Shown here: positions 34,235 through 49,700 of the stretch, piece after piece
Layout of the letters: each line of letters begins with the position of its first letter
How positions within the stretch are numbered: the stretch's first letter is position 1
Assembly (NCBI GenBank): GCA_045837725.1
Contig: JBEWZL010000003.1
Span: forward strand, 186,001 to 250,000
Source: Vermamoeba vermiformis
Lineage: Eukaryota > Tubulinea > Echinamoebida
Length of the DNA: 64,000 nt
Direction of reading: 5' to 3'
Notes under the pieces: generated by a model
The model's input: the letters and a program-made list of their open reading frames with translations, nothing else
Database searches by the model: none
What the model was told of the DNA's origin: nothing
Translations under genes and position numbers: made by a program

Positions 34235-35972
34235 TTATTTTTCTTTTTCCGCCAAAATCTCGAAGAAATTTGACGTGCAAGCAATAGCGCGATGTTCTGC
34301 TTTAGGCGGCTCAACGATCGTACTTAAATCTCTGACCTTGCGGCCTCTAGTATTAATTTTTTTACGAGCTGAAAAGTAAATAGGTCTCGTATCAGCCAGC
34401 GTTAGTATTGTGATCCAGATCCCGCGAGGTATCGTCGTTCGGTGCACCAGATCTTTAATCAACACCATTAAATCCTTTCGTTTTTCTTCTACCATATCTT
34501 TTCTCATATTAACGCATAATTCTATGAATTTTTTAATATCTTTACGCTTCCACGCACGAATATCCTCCGGTATTCCGATCTGGATCTGCTCCAATTGAGA
34601 TTTTTTATCAATGTCCAAATCATCCTTATCCATCGCTAAAATAGGATATTCACGGAAAAAATCCGTGAAAATATGATGATTTACCAGCTGCTTGATCGTG
34701 ATCCGTCGTCGTGGATGATAATCCAACATGTCGTTCAATAATTTCAGCCATTTCACTGGTAATCGATCGGCACGTGGAATTGCCTTTTTTAGCTGTTCGT
34801 ATTCATGACGAGCAGGCGCCATTCGCAAAATTTGCTGAGACTTCAGTCCGTTTCGTAATTCTTCCTCAGTCGGGTTTCCTAATGTAGTAAATATAGAGCC
34901 CCATGGCTGCCCCAAATTATTTGTCTCGTTAAATAATGAAAGACCATTGCGTAACATAAACGCAAAGATTACGCCAATCGACCAAACATCCATCGCTGAA
35001 GTTACCATAGGACCAGGTGTAGTTATGCTAGCGAATAGAATGCTCGTTAATTATAATTGATACATATACTGATCAAAATCAACTATTATTATTAACTAGT
35101 TCTGCGATCTAAGCGAAGAATTTAAAAATTAAAAAAAATTCTGTATTTTTAATACTATATTAGTAAATGAGGTTTAAATACTTACAAATGAACAAAAGTT
35201 ACTAATTCTACGGGTCGAAAATGGAATTCCTCGGTTTTAATTGCTGTGGCGACTTGGTCTTTGTCCAACGTTTCAAACGCTAGCCTTGCGTTATTTATAA
35301 ACCCGCATATTTTGATCTTTTTCAAATCTTCACTGAGTAAAATATGATTTGGCTGTATTAAATAGGTTAAATTGTAGCTAAATTAAATTACAACGGCTAC
35401 TTACGTGCAGATTCGTATGTACCACTCCAGCATTCTCTAATTCGTTAACCGCTTCAATAATTCGGTATAATATGCGCACTTTATGATCGAATGATAGGTT
35501 TTGAAGTCGATTCCGAAACTGTGGCGAAGCCAATGTCGTGCCATCTGCAAAAAAATTAACCAAAATTCAAAAATAAATCATTGAACTTACGTATATACTC
35601 CATACTAATTACTAAAGTCTTTCCCAGGAAGCACGGAATTTTTTCGATGGTAATATCGTAAATTTTGAGAAAAGTATCCGACATCTGAGATAGCTCGGCC
35701 GAAATTACTGCTGCTTTGTACTGTTGAATACCGTGAATCACATCACTTATATTTACACATTTTAGCACGACAATTTTATCGCTCCAATAGTCATAACACC
35801 TAAAAATACGAGTTTTGTAAGGCGCATCCTGAAAATAATAAATTAGATCAAGGTTAGAAACGAGAATACTACTGTTTCAACGCACCTGCTTATGTACATC
35901 GCTCAATATTTTGTAGCGCTCGAGTAGAACGTCTCCTGGCACAACCAGTTTTGTGGTCTTTGTTTGTTCCAT
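34235..35972 (-). CDS. Pseudokinase, CMGC-like fold, five exons
   Basis: Exons 35972-35886, 35828-35591, 35544-35405, 35352-35186, 35027-34235; ~470 residues. The kinase fold is clear: start of the N-lobe (LLERYKILSDVHKQ), beta-3 lysine (KIVVLKCVN), HTNLHPNHILLS in place of HRDLKPEN, ICGFINNA in place of DFG, FRPVEL in place of the APE region, then SAMDVWSIGVIFAFML and the closing WLKLLNDMLDYHPRRRITIKQL. Both catalytic Asp positions (HRD and DFG) are lost, so no phosphotransfer is expected. The ~130-residue C-terminal extension is basic and unrecognised. A scaffold or allosteric role is inferred. The gene lies within the F-box-rich block. Confidence 0.82.
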
Positions 35973-36229
35973 TTCAGATCAAAAAAGAAATGCGAAGTTC
36001 CACAAACGGTCTGATCGCTGAACACGAAAAATTAAACTATGCTAAAAGGCTCAGGACTCAATTAGTAGCCCAAGCGTTGGTGTTGGTGTTCGTGCACAAT
36101 TTTTCTGGTTCGTCGTGGAAGAGCCGCCAGACCGAAATTGGAAACCCACAAATTCAATAACGAACGGAAATAATCCCTCTATTACACCTATTACTTTCTT
36201 AATTAACGATTTACTACTCCTTTAAATTG

Positions 36230-37958
36230 TTACAAGTATTCGTAAAGCCGTGTCAAGTGCTGCTTGATTTCCTCCGGAATTGTTTTTACGGGCAGTTTAA
36301 TTATCTGTAGCGAGGTTAATAGCGATAAATTCTCTAATTTTACATCATTTTGATTCGTTTCTAGGTATGTTAATCTCGTCATATCTCGTAATATCGAAAA
36401 ATCTGCCAGACGCTCAACTTGTAATCGCTCTAATGCTGTCATTCGGGATAATTCACTGAAAAATTCCTTCCTGCTGACTACAGCTCTATTGCAAAATTCT
36501 CGCAAAGGTAATTTTGACAGTAGTGTGATATTATCGTTTTGCCAATGGCTGTCTAAATGACATTTCAATGATGTGAGCTTCGTTAATAGCCTAAATTCGT
36601 TAAATAGCACTTCCGAAATCTCATTGCAATCTAAACTTTCCAAATTTGGCAATGTTGAAGCTGCGTACAAATTAGGAACTGACAACTTTTTTAAGTTCGT
36701 GAACGGCAAAAAAAATGCAATTGTATTGCGCAATGCCTCGCATGTGAAGCTCTTTAATAATGTCAGATCACTTATATATTCATACGTAATCCTAGTTTGT
36801 CTATCGCTCACGAAAAGATCCAACTTTCGTAGATTCGTCAAAAATTTGAACTGTGCCGGCTGATTACCGCAGTACCAAATGTTAAGTCGGGTTAAATTAC
36901 TGTTATTAATCCATTGAAAGAACTCTCCTCTCAATCCTCGGGCTTCAAGTCGTAAACTTTCTAATGCTGTCAAATCCGCTAAAAATTGTAGCTGATTGTC
37001 TTGCATCTGAAACATTCGTATAAAACTGAGTCGCTTTAACTTTTTTAAAGCAATAATACGATCCATATTGAAATAGTGATCTCCTGAGAGAACTAATCGC
37101 GTGAGGTGGATCAAACTGTCAATTCTTTCAAAATTAGCGCTGCTTATCTTCAAATATTCTAACGATGTCAATAAATCCAATTGAAAAAATCCATTCGATT
37201 GCGCATTTCCAAAGCACACAAACTTCTTTAGGTTAGTAAATAATTTCGGGATTTCCGGGTTTGTAGTTGCCACTGAATTATTCTTGATAATTAATGCTGT
37301 CAATTTTGTTGGATTCGATATGAACAGAAATGGATCAATAGATACGAAACTCACAGAGCACTGAAACATTTCCAAATTAGTAAATTTTCGCCAGCTCGTT
37401 CCAAATTTATGCTTGTTGTAATTAAAGCTTCGTAGTTGAGTAAATATAGGCTGTAATATCATAGGACATTCGTCAAAGTAAGTTAGATTCGTCAGTGTTG
37501 TTAATCTAAGCCATTCTCCATCAAAAGAATCACCGTCTGGTCGATCCAACGATAACGATGTCAAATTTGTTAATTTAGCCAAATGCTGCGTATAATATAC
37601 TATTCCTCGATCTACACTCTTCTTAAATTGCATACTTATTGGTATACTCGGATAATGAACTAAGATGTGTTCCACGATCGACTGGATGGAGGTTTTGTTC
37701 GTGAAATAAAAGGTGAAATGATTATCAAATAATTTTCTATGCCATTTTTTGCACGTTGATGCTAATAATCTCTTTGCTGGGGCTGAGGCAAATGAGCTAA
37801 TTAAATTAATAATTTCTTCGGGCAAATCCACACCTTCCTGCTCTTCCTAAATATATTTGGTCATTACTTACTGCTAAAAATTTTAATAATGACGACGAAA
37901 AAGAATTTACAGTCACAAGTACCAATGTAGAAGGAAGATCTTTGCTTTAGCTTACCAT
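36230..37958 (-). CDS. F-box / LRR protein
   Basis: A long exon (37846-36230) encodes an F-box (VDLPEEIINLISSFAS, KRLLASTCKKWHRKLF) followed by ~18 LRR-like units (LTNLTSLSLDR, LTSLEYLKISS, MTALERLQVERL, LTRLYEYL). No ATG opens this exon in frame before the F-box. The best start is an ATG at 37958-37956 immediately followed by GTAAGC; splicing 37955-37847 would join M to EEQEGVDLPEE. If correct, exon 1 contributes only the start codon. The alternative is translation from an internal Met that would lose the F-box. This is the standard FBXL order (F-box first), unlike the gene at 3982-5622. Probable SCF adaptor; target unknown. Confidence 0.78.
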
Positions 37959-38280
37959 CTTTTTCTTCGTAGTAAATTAAATTGAAAATTTGTTTCAAGT
38001 CCTAACAATTAAGAGTGCGATCTAGCACTTGTCTTGTATTCGCCGTGACTATTTTGTATTATCTATAGCGAATAAGTTTTTACCAATTTTTGACAGACAG
38101 CAAGCAATCGCCAATGGAGAGAGAAGTAACAAAAATTTCAATTAACTATAGTAACAAATACCAAGTAATCGAATCTTGCATTTAAACGTAGGTAAACACG
38201 TCTGACTACGTCAGATCAGTAATTGACAAATCTGTAATTCTGTCTAAAATCATTCATAGTTGTTCAAATATTGTGAAGCA
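37959..38280. other. Divergent intergenic region
   Basis: Separates the starts of the F-box/LRR gene and the PH-SPRY-F-box gene, so it should hold both promoters. AT-rich; no TATA or RNA gene can be called with confidence. Confidence 0.45.
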
Positions 38281-41147
38281 ATGTCAAACGACAAAGACAC
38301 GATTAAACTTGCGGCAAAATCGGCACACACTCTCGCGGCTAGTCTATTAAAAAAAACAGATGGGGAAAAGTCAAACGTAAGACGATATCTGCAGCTTATT
38401 AACTTATAAAATACAATAATTAAATTATTTTGATAACCTAATAATTATTTAGATCGGTTCAAAAATTGTTCTGATTAAATTTTGATTTGTCCCTTCCTTT
38501 AGGCTGGATCGACCTCAAATTATACGAATATGAAGGACAATGACGTATTAATATCAGGCACTATACGCGCGTTCGATAATGAAGTATATTGATAATGACC
38601 ATTGGCGAGATTACAAAATTACTGTCACGGCGGATGGCGAAATTAGTGCAGAACAAGCCAAGTCTAAAGCGAGCGCGAAACCGCAAAAGAATTGCCCTAT
38701 AAAGGTAAATTATTTATAATGCTGTCTGATGGGCCTGGAATTGAATTATTTTTTGTAACTGCTCAGGAATTCCGGATCAAACCGTTTAGCAAAATTGCTC
38801 CTTCGCGTGTGGTCAATGCTCCAGGTGTTTTTAACCTCAATATTGATAACGAGACTAAATATAGTCCCGGAGATCTTTTGGCAACCCAAACAGCTGCGGT
38901 AAGTTTCGTTCGGATCCGTCTGATCAAAACCGATTCTTTACATCGAATTTGTGTAGCTCACTCTTATGTAATCATACTATAGGAAAGTGAGAAGTGGATT
39001 AATACGCTTAAGTACGCTCGCTGCTTAAAACTTCAAACGTTGCAACATCCGCATCCATTAAACGAAACCTCAAGCGTTTCATCCTGTCGGCTCTGCGATG
39101 TCAAAAACCGACAAGCGTGTACGTCTTAAATCTATTCTATATTATCGTGCATATTATAATTCAATTTAGCTACGGACGTAGCAGGCATGCAGTGTTTGTT
39201 TTGCCCAGAAAAACAACACGAGATCTGCAATTCGTGCTTCAATTTGATGAAAAACTTGCGCGATGACATGTTAATTATATCTCCTAATCATACACAACAT
39301 CAACTCATGGCCTTCAGCAAAGCAAGCGAGATCCATCCGTACGATCCGGCACAAAAAGTCACGTGCAGCCAATGCAACAAAATCTCCGAAGATACCATCT
39401 ATTATTGTCCGATATGCGACCACGTGGAGTGCTCGGACTGTGCAGTGCCAGCAAAGAAAAAATCAAATGCAGATCTGACGAATGACTCTATGCGCCTTGA
39501 GCCCCAGTTCATGAAACAATATATTTCACAAATAATGATGCCAATCACTTCAAGCTGTCGGTCAAAGAAAGTCAACGCACATCGTCGGATTTGGCAATCA
39601 AATCTAATCAAGCCTGGGACGTGTCAACCATTGACCTCGCACCGGTCCCCACCGCGTACTTTGAAGTGACATTTAACACGCTGAAAGACACTGAACTGGT
39701 CTCAGTTGGTGTTGCCAATCAGATATTTGTGCAAAACAAGCTGTTGGGTGATCAGCAAAACAGTTACGGATTTTTCAATAACGGTAAAGTAAGCTAGGGT
39801 TAGGGTTTGATTTTTGACTGGCCGAACAAATATTTTAACCAAATGACTAGGCTAGCATGAACTCTATAAATGATGCTGAAGATGGATATGCCAAATTTGG
39901 TAATGGTAAGCTGAACCACCGATGGTTGACTCCTGTCGCTTTCCACAAGAAATTGCTTCTGACTACTCTGTAGGCGACACTATTGGCGTTGGCATGCTTT
40001 ACGACAGTTTCAATCAACGCAAGTTATTTTTAACGAAGAACGGTCAAACGATCAGTAAGTTATCGAGCTCGCATATGACCTAATAAGGCAATTACTAAAA
40101 TGTTACAAGAAACCTTTTCAAAGAGTGTGCACAGAGGCATGGATTGTTTCCCAGCTGTATCGTTCACTCGTAAATCGGACGTCGAGTTTTCAGTGAACTT
40201 CGCTGGTCCGTTTAAATTCGATCTGGCCTCGATTCCCGACTACAGATCCGATCGATCGTGCAGACTCGGAGAACTGCCGCAAGAAATTATTGCAAAGTGC
40301 TTTTCTCACGCAGTGAAAACTCCCGCTCAAGTCAGCGAATGGCGAACAGTAAGTAGAACCAGAAACTGGTCATTTCCTTATTTGGAAAGTTGTTTCCAAC
40401 CCAAGTATTTTTAGATCTCGAAAGTGATTGGACAAGCCGTTGTTGAAAATACCGTTTGGAAGGCATTGTATATGATGGTATACCCGCATCAGAATCCGGA
40501 TCTGAAGATCAAAAATTGGCGCAACTTCTTCAAGAACAGATTTCAAGCGTGGAAAGAGAGGGCCAACACTTACGCAGAAAACTCTCAAATTGGTAAGAGC
40601 TTTGATTCTGTCGGAGATTGGACCGTGAAATTTCCTTTTTTTAATAAATATTTTTGTCTAACGAATTCATTTCTCATCAAAACCCTTAAATTAATTTTCA
40701 TGTCTTTATTTAACTGAATAATCATTAACTAATTCTTGAGCAGAAAATTGTGAGTTTGAATTCGAATGCCCAATGTTGTGGAACAATTTGTCACCTGGTC
40801 TTGCACCCGAACAAAAATTTTGCAACAAATGTCAAAAGACCGTGTACCAAGGTACCTATCATTTCCATTTTTGGAAAAAAGAGTGACATCTGTAAAATTT
40901 TTTCACAGATCCGGATCTAACCCAGTTTTTTTGCAAAGTGTACAGCGAAGATTCATTACACGAGGTTATATCGATGGGCAGATGTGTAGCGCTGTTTAAG
41001 TTATCCGAACTCGAAATAGATGACCGCGGCCTTCGTCCTCGCATGGGATCCGTTCGTCAACTTCCGCCAAAGAAAATTCCGCTTCCATTTGCCAGTAGTA
41101 CTACCAATTCAAGCACCCCGGCTTTGGACGATGACTTGTATGAATGA
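38281..41147 (+). CDS. PH-like / zinc-finger / SPRY / F-box protein
   Basis: First exons 38281-38376, 38503-38544, 38585-38704, 38767-38898 and 38983-39118 encode a PH-like domain (WRDYKITVTADGEIS ... GDLLATQTAAESEKWINTLKYA). Next comes a double zinc finger (CRLCDVKNRQAC...CLFCPEKQHEICNSC and CSQCNKISEDTIYYCPICDHVECSDC), a SPRY domain (TAYFEVTFNTLKDTELVSVGV, YGFFNNGKA, DTIGVGMLYDSFNQRKLFLTKNG), an F-box (LGELPQEIIAKCFSHAVKTP) and a C-terminal Cys pair module (FCNKCQKTVYQ). The frame changes between zinc finger and SPRY; a ~62-nt intron with a weak GTGCAG donor (about 39459) and the CCCCAG acceptor fits. It combines TRIM-like and SCF-adaptor parts. Substrate unknown; some exon edges between 39119 and 40040 are approximate. 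Confidence 0.75.
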
Positions 41148-41224
41148 GTAGCGTCCCACAAAAAAAACCTTTTTAACATCAGTAGTACCATAACCATACT
41201 GATAATCATAGGTATATACTGTGA

Positions 41225-41277
41225 GAAAGTGTTTTTTTTTTTTTTTTTTTTTTTGGGTTTTTTTTTTTTTTTTTTTA
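41225..41277. repeat. Poly-T / TG low-complexity tract
   Basis: Two T-runs of about 20 separated by GGG, directly downstream of the F-box gene. Probably replication slippage. Confidence 0.7.
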
Positions 41278-41363
41278 AATCGAGAAATTTGCAGTTTGCA
41301 CCGCGATACAAAAACCTGTCCACGGGCAAACCATTTTTAAGCAACAATGCAAAGAACTAACAC

Positions 41364-41618
41364 ATGACAGAATCAAGAATAATCGACCTATCAAATCTTT
41401 CCGGACTGGAGGTGGTCTTGTTAATCGCAGACGAACAAGCTTTGGACACTCTCGTTAGCACTAAGCAAGTTAGGGGAGTAAAACGGATAGCACAAGGAAA
41501 GCGAGGGATTACCATTACAGCGACATTGATGAATGTAAGCATTGCTGACCTCCAAGCAAACCCTTGTATTAAAAGGTACGACCTTAATAATTACAATAAA
41601 CCTGGTGCGTCCAATTAA
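41364..41618 (+). CDS. Small hypothetical protein
   Basis: An 84-residue frame from ATG 41364 with even coding character (LSGLEVVLLIADEQALDTLVS, VRGVKRIAQGKRGITITATL). Near the end a GTACGA donor could splice to an acceptor at ~41665 and finish the protein as NPCIKS; either form is plausible. No family was recognised and it may be a short independent gene or the first exon of something missed. Confidence 0.4.
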   Translation: MTESRIIDLSNLSGLEVVLLIADEQALDTLVSTKQVRGVKRIAQGKRGITITATLMNVSIADLQANPCIKRYDLNNYNKPGASN

Positions 41619-42023
41619 TTAAGTTCCGTATCTCGGATTTTGGTTTCAATGATACAATGTTACATAGCTAGATGTGATTAGTAACCTAGAATATCAACAA
41701 AACTTTTAAAGTAAGCCTTTACACGCTGTTTCAATCGCGCTACCAAAATTTGCATCCCCTTGTATAAAACAGCCAAATAACCATCCAAGGGGAATAACAA
41801 AAGCAAGGATTGTATATATAAATTTGCGACGTAGAGTAAGCTAGGATTTGTGTCGATCAACTTACAAAGATTAGTATCGCATACTTAGCGAATGCTTCTA
41901 AACAAATCGGACGAATATGATTGATTCAGATTTCCGCCCAATACAGACTTTGTCTCTTTAGACTATTACACCTAATTATATTTTATCGATCATTTAATTA
42001 GTGTCCAACAAGAGTTCCATCGC
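41619..42023. other. Intergenic, holds one copy of a 31-bp repeat
   Basis: A 60-codon minus-strand frame (41860-41678) has a hydrophobic stretch (LYIQSLLLLFPLDGYLAVLY) but no other support. The 31-bp repeat shared with 61233-61263 lies here. Confidence 0.4.
41881..41911 (-). repeat. 31-bp repeat, copy 1
   Basis: On the minus strand this reads TCCGATTTGTTTAGAAGCAT then TCGCTAAGTAT, identical over 31 bp to 61233-61263 on the plus strand. Flanks differ. Both copies are intergenic, a few hundred bases from gene 3' ends. Confidence 0.75.
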
Positions 42024-43243
42024 TCAGGATTGGTTAACCAAAGCGAAAAATTTCTTAGCGAGCACGTGATTTCCGCACAAGACACCACCAGCCGCAGGAT
42101 TGACAGCAGTGTCAGATTCAATCATCGGATGCAACGCGACACCACCTGCTTCTTGCACGATGATTATGCCTGCTGCCACGTCCCAGCTGTGCACACCTTG
42201 AGGCTGATAAAAGATGTCATAGGTGCCTTTAGCGACATAACACCTAATGTAGTAATATTATATAGTAATATTAATGTGGGCTATATATGATAAGTTATTA
42301 TGGTGCGTAGTGTCGTACATGTCAAGAGCAGCAGATCCGGCCCTTCGAACTTCACGACAATTTTCGAGCATTTTTCTGAGTCCGTCAACTGTTTTATCGA
42401 GTGTTTTAGTGTCTCTGTTCACTGAAAATCCTGTGCCGATCAAAGCTTGCTAAATTCAAAGAAAAAAAAAATGGTCAGTAAGATCCAGACCAAAAATTAG
42501 TTTAGCGTTAAGTGCTTATCGTACTTTAAGATTTTCAGTATGTGAGACGTGAATAGGCTTGCCGTTCAAAAATGCGCCTTTGCCTTTTGCAGCTGAAAAC
42601 AGCTCGTTGATAATTGGATTGAAAACTACACCGACAACTGGAACTTTGTTGATTGCAAAGCCAATTGACACGCAGGTAAATGGAAATCTAAGCAAAATTA
42701 TTATTTAATTTTTGGATAAAATAATACGGATTTTTTTACCTGTGCACGAAGTTGGTCGTTCCATCAATCGCTAGAAATCAGATCTAAATTAGATCGCTCG
42801 AGCAAAATAACTGTTAATCGTATAATAACTTACGATCAATGAGCCAAGTGGGATTTTCAGTCAATTCTTCGCTGCCGTGAGTTGCTGAGACGGTCTAAAA
42901 AAATTATTAAATTTCAAAAAAAATAAAATTTAAATTGGAATTCGTACTTCTTCGCCGATAAATAAATGACTGGGATATTTGGCCTTAATAGCGTTCATCA
43001 AAAATTGCTCGGTTTTTTTATCGGTCTCTGTGACGAGATCCACGTCCAGTTTAAAGTCAACTTTCTTAGAGTCGTCATTATATCCTATTAAATATGATAT
43101 TTAGCATATTTGCATTAAAATACAGCCTAATAAACCGCGTTTTATTGAATAGCTTTGCTGCGTAAATTACCTGCACGAATAAGATCTCCGGCTTCAGCCG
43201 CTAATTTTAAAGCGAACTCGTAATATTCGGTGTAGTCAGCCAT
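42024..43243 (-). CDS. IMPA1: Inositol monophosphatase
   Basis: Seven exons: 43243-43171, 43084-42948, 42894-42834, 42770-42740, 42687-42525, 42449-42319, 42243-42024; ~272 residues, normal for the family. The enzyme hydrolyses inositol monophosphates to free inositol for phosphoinositide synthesis. Metal and catalytic motifs are complete: the GEE of HLFIGEE, the [11 protein letters not shown] motif split across exons 3 and 4, and [16 protein letters not shown] near the C-terminus. Li+ sensitivity would be expected from the family. The start gives a leaderless cytosolic protein ([19 protein letters not shown]). One exon is only 31 nt. Confidence 0.95.
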
Positions 43244-43424
43244 CGTTATATAGAGATTAATGCAAGTAGAAGTAATTTTTATTGACACAACCGCCAAAAA
43301 GAATTTTGAGATTTCGGCAACGTCACCAAGCAACGTTGATGGTCTGCGGAGAACTCTTAATTTCCCATAGGAAATAATATTAACATAATTAATAGTTTCG
43401 AGTAAAGGAATTCTATTGTTTATT

Positions 43425-46557
<3,133 letters not shown>

Positions 46558-46714
46558 AAATATTCGCTAACACCAATAATATAAATTTTTAACGTTCGTG
46601 GTTCAGAGTTCAACTCGAAATGACGATCGGAAATTTGTTCCAGCAAAGTGAACTCCTTCAAAAACGAAAAAGGTATGATTTATCGACACTCCAACGTACA
46701 ATTAAAACATTAAT

Positions 46715-49700
46715 CTATTTAGTTTTTGGAGTAGGATTTCTTTGAATAGCATCGTAGTTCGGCGAGTTAAATTGAGCGGGCATTTTTCTCTTTTCTTCAA
46801 GTTGAGCGAGAGCTGCTTGGGTCTTCGAGGGAACGCTCGGTGAGTGCTTGAAGAAGGCCTTATTTGACTTGCGCAAGAACTACAAATATAATTAGAACGT
46901 GCATCTGGATCAAGATCGTGGCTGACTTACCTTCATTAAATCAATTAACTTGTCGTATTCTTTGCCTTCATAAATCAGCACTGCAGTAGGCGGAACTTTC
47001 TTGCCGTCCTTAAAGCCACCAGGAATAACTTTACGCTGCACTTGGAAGTGGATGTAAGGCTTGTCACCTGCAGCATCGTAAAGCTCATTAGATTCGTTCA
47101 AAGAAAGATTACGGATCTCTCGACATTACCTGTTTTAGGCTTGATGGATCCAGAGTACTCTCGCTTAGACAAACGCATCAAGAACGTGCCTTTCTTTTCG
47201 TTTTGTAGTACTTGAATCGCTTCATCTCTGCTCAATTCACCAAAGAATCCACTGTAAAGATTAGAAATTGTTAGTATCACGCTAGTACGTAGCACAGTTA
47301 AGTCACGATTTTTTGCAATTAAGTCACGATTCTGAATTTTTGTCCAGTACGTGCTCTGCAGATTAGTCTCAAATTAACACTATCTTTGTACTTACGGAGT
47401 AGTGATAGTCTCATGCAACTGATTATAAATGATTGTCAGTAATTATGAACAGATCTGCATTTAAAAAAATAATTGTTACTCACGTTATCGAGGATTGTAA
47501 TGCCACGAGTCAAAGGACCGTAGTAAGCCAGTAAGTCTCCGAATGCTTCAATAGTGACGATCTGATTGTTAGTATTTGCTCCCAATAAGCAGATCTTCAA
47601 TGCTGCGAATTTCGGGTGGTTCTCAAAGTCACTCGGCAAGTGGATCTGTAAGTACGCGCTGAAGTCACCAACAAACTTCTTCCAAGGAATATCGAACTAA
47701 ATAAGGAAATGTTAGCTATACTAAGCTATTTTAAGAATGATCGTCGACTTACGCGGCCGCCGTATGTTTTCTTCCAGAATGATCGACCTTCCGTATCACG
47801 AATAATGTCTTCAATAATAATTTGACTGAGAATGTCATTCTCAACGATATAAGCAAAGCTAGGTCTGTCATCTGGCGCTTGGGCCCAGCAACTTTCAATC
47901 AACGTACGAAGCTTATCAGGTACATTGGGTGGCATAGGAGGTCGTTTGCCAGCAACTTTAACAGTCGAAATAAAATCTAATAGTGTTCATGTTAATATGG
48001 TACTGCATATTTCATAAATTATTATTAATTTAAGCGAGTTTTACCTTCGGGCTTTTTGAGTTGATCTTTCCACGGGTATTCGCCGCTCATCATTTCCCAA
48101 AGCACCAAACCGAACGAATAAATATCACTCTTTTCGTCACAAACTCCGTCGAACATTTCAGGAGCCTAAAATTAGACCACGTGTTTATATTAGATATCGG
48201 CAGATTTGCGGCAATTTAATTTTGTGTATTGCTGCTTACCATATAGTTAGGAGTACCACCAACACTTTGCACGTTGCCAAGAGGCTGGCTGAGACCAAAA
48301 TCGGCAATTTTAACCGAGTAGTTGGAAGTGAGCTGTAAATGGAGTTAGCAAAATAATAATTATTTTAATAGGTACATGTTGCAAATTAGCGAATAAATTT
48401 CGACAAATTACGTACCAATAAGTTACCAGGTTTCAAATCCAAATGGAGAATGCCTTCTTTATGCAACCAGTACATGCCTAGCGCAGTATCTCGTGCAATC
48501 AACATTTTTCTAAATTAAGTAAATGTATAAGTGTCACCGTATAACTCCGTCGTAATACGATAAATATGTGTCATAGGTAATAATAGTATGACAATTATAG
48601 TAGTATCTGTATATATTAATATTTTCAAATTACCGTTTAAAAGGAAGGCCACCATCCTTTCTAATTGCATGATACACACTGCCGTTTGGCATATATTCCA
48701 TAACTATAACAAATAATAGCATTAATCAGCATTTGTTGCAAAATAACCACGCGGGATCTGCAAAAGCGTGCGTATTTGACGCGTCAAATGTCATTTGTGT
48801 AATTAGATTGCGTGCTAATATATGCAACTTACCAATTGTAGGCTTGCTGCCTTCGAAGCATGCACCCAAAAATAGAAGTATATTTTCGTGTCTCAGCTTA
48901 CTTAAAAAGAATCAAATTAGTATAATTAAACATTTCGTATTGTTTGCAAAATAAGTAATTCGCGTTAAATAAGCTGTAAAAGTCGCAAATTTTAAACGTC
49001 ATCAAGAAGAGTAAAATAATTCGGGTATAAAATCAAATCAGAATCTTACGCTAAGATTGAGACTTCGTGTTTAAATTCATCAATTTGCTTTTGCGAGACA
49101 GAGTTGAGAACTTTAACTGCGACATCAGTACCACGGCATTTGCCCTATAATAATAAATATTAAATATTGGCTCAAAGTTTAAAAGACGAAGAATCTTTTT
49201 AAATTAAAAATTAACCTAAAAAATCTGTGTACCTTGTATACGACACCAAAAGCACCGGATCCTAATTTGCTGGTAGTATCATTATAGTTGACTTTGATTT
49301 CATCGGCCTTAATCTCCCATTTTCTGGCCAAGGAGTCGTCATCTGCATCTGGCTCTTCGCTGTCACTGTCCAAATTATTTCCTTTAAGATTAGGCTCGCG
49401 CATCGTAGATACCATGCCCAAGATAGAAAATGGTTTTCGTTTTTGAGCGACACCTAGTTAATTAAAGCATTAGCAAAGTCGTAAATTTTGTAACGGATTG
49501 AAATTCTGAAGGATAGCTGAAATTAATTAAAAAAATATCTGCTAGTAATTTATTATTACAGAATAGCTCTAATGAATATTAGCAAAATGGCGCGTAAATT
49601 GGGGTATATTTGATTTTTAAAAAAACGTCAAATCCACAACCTACCTTTTAAACGAGCCACTTGACGCATCATCAAGAGTTTGCGTTTGATTTGATATATT

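Noticed and set aside
39440-39540. Apparent frameshift between zinc finger and SPRY
   Set aside because: A ~62-nt intron with a CTGAC branch-like site and CCCCAG acceptor restores frame; the donor (GTGCAG) is weak, so kept only as a caveat.
39794-39810. Interstitial telomere-like GGGTTAGGGTTT
   Set aside because: Only two and a half units in an intron; chance level in 64 kb.
47068-47130. Apparent frameshift inside the SH2 domain of the Shk-like kinase
   Set aside because: A 62-nt intron (GTAATG to TGCAG) fits phase 1 on both sides and joins KPKT to GDKPYIHFQV, which matches an SH2 core.
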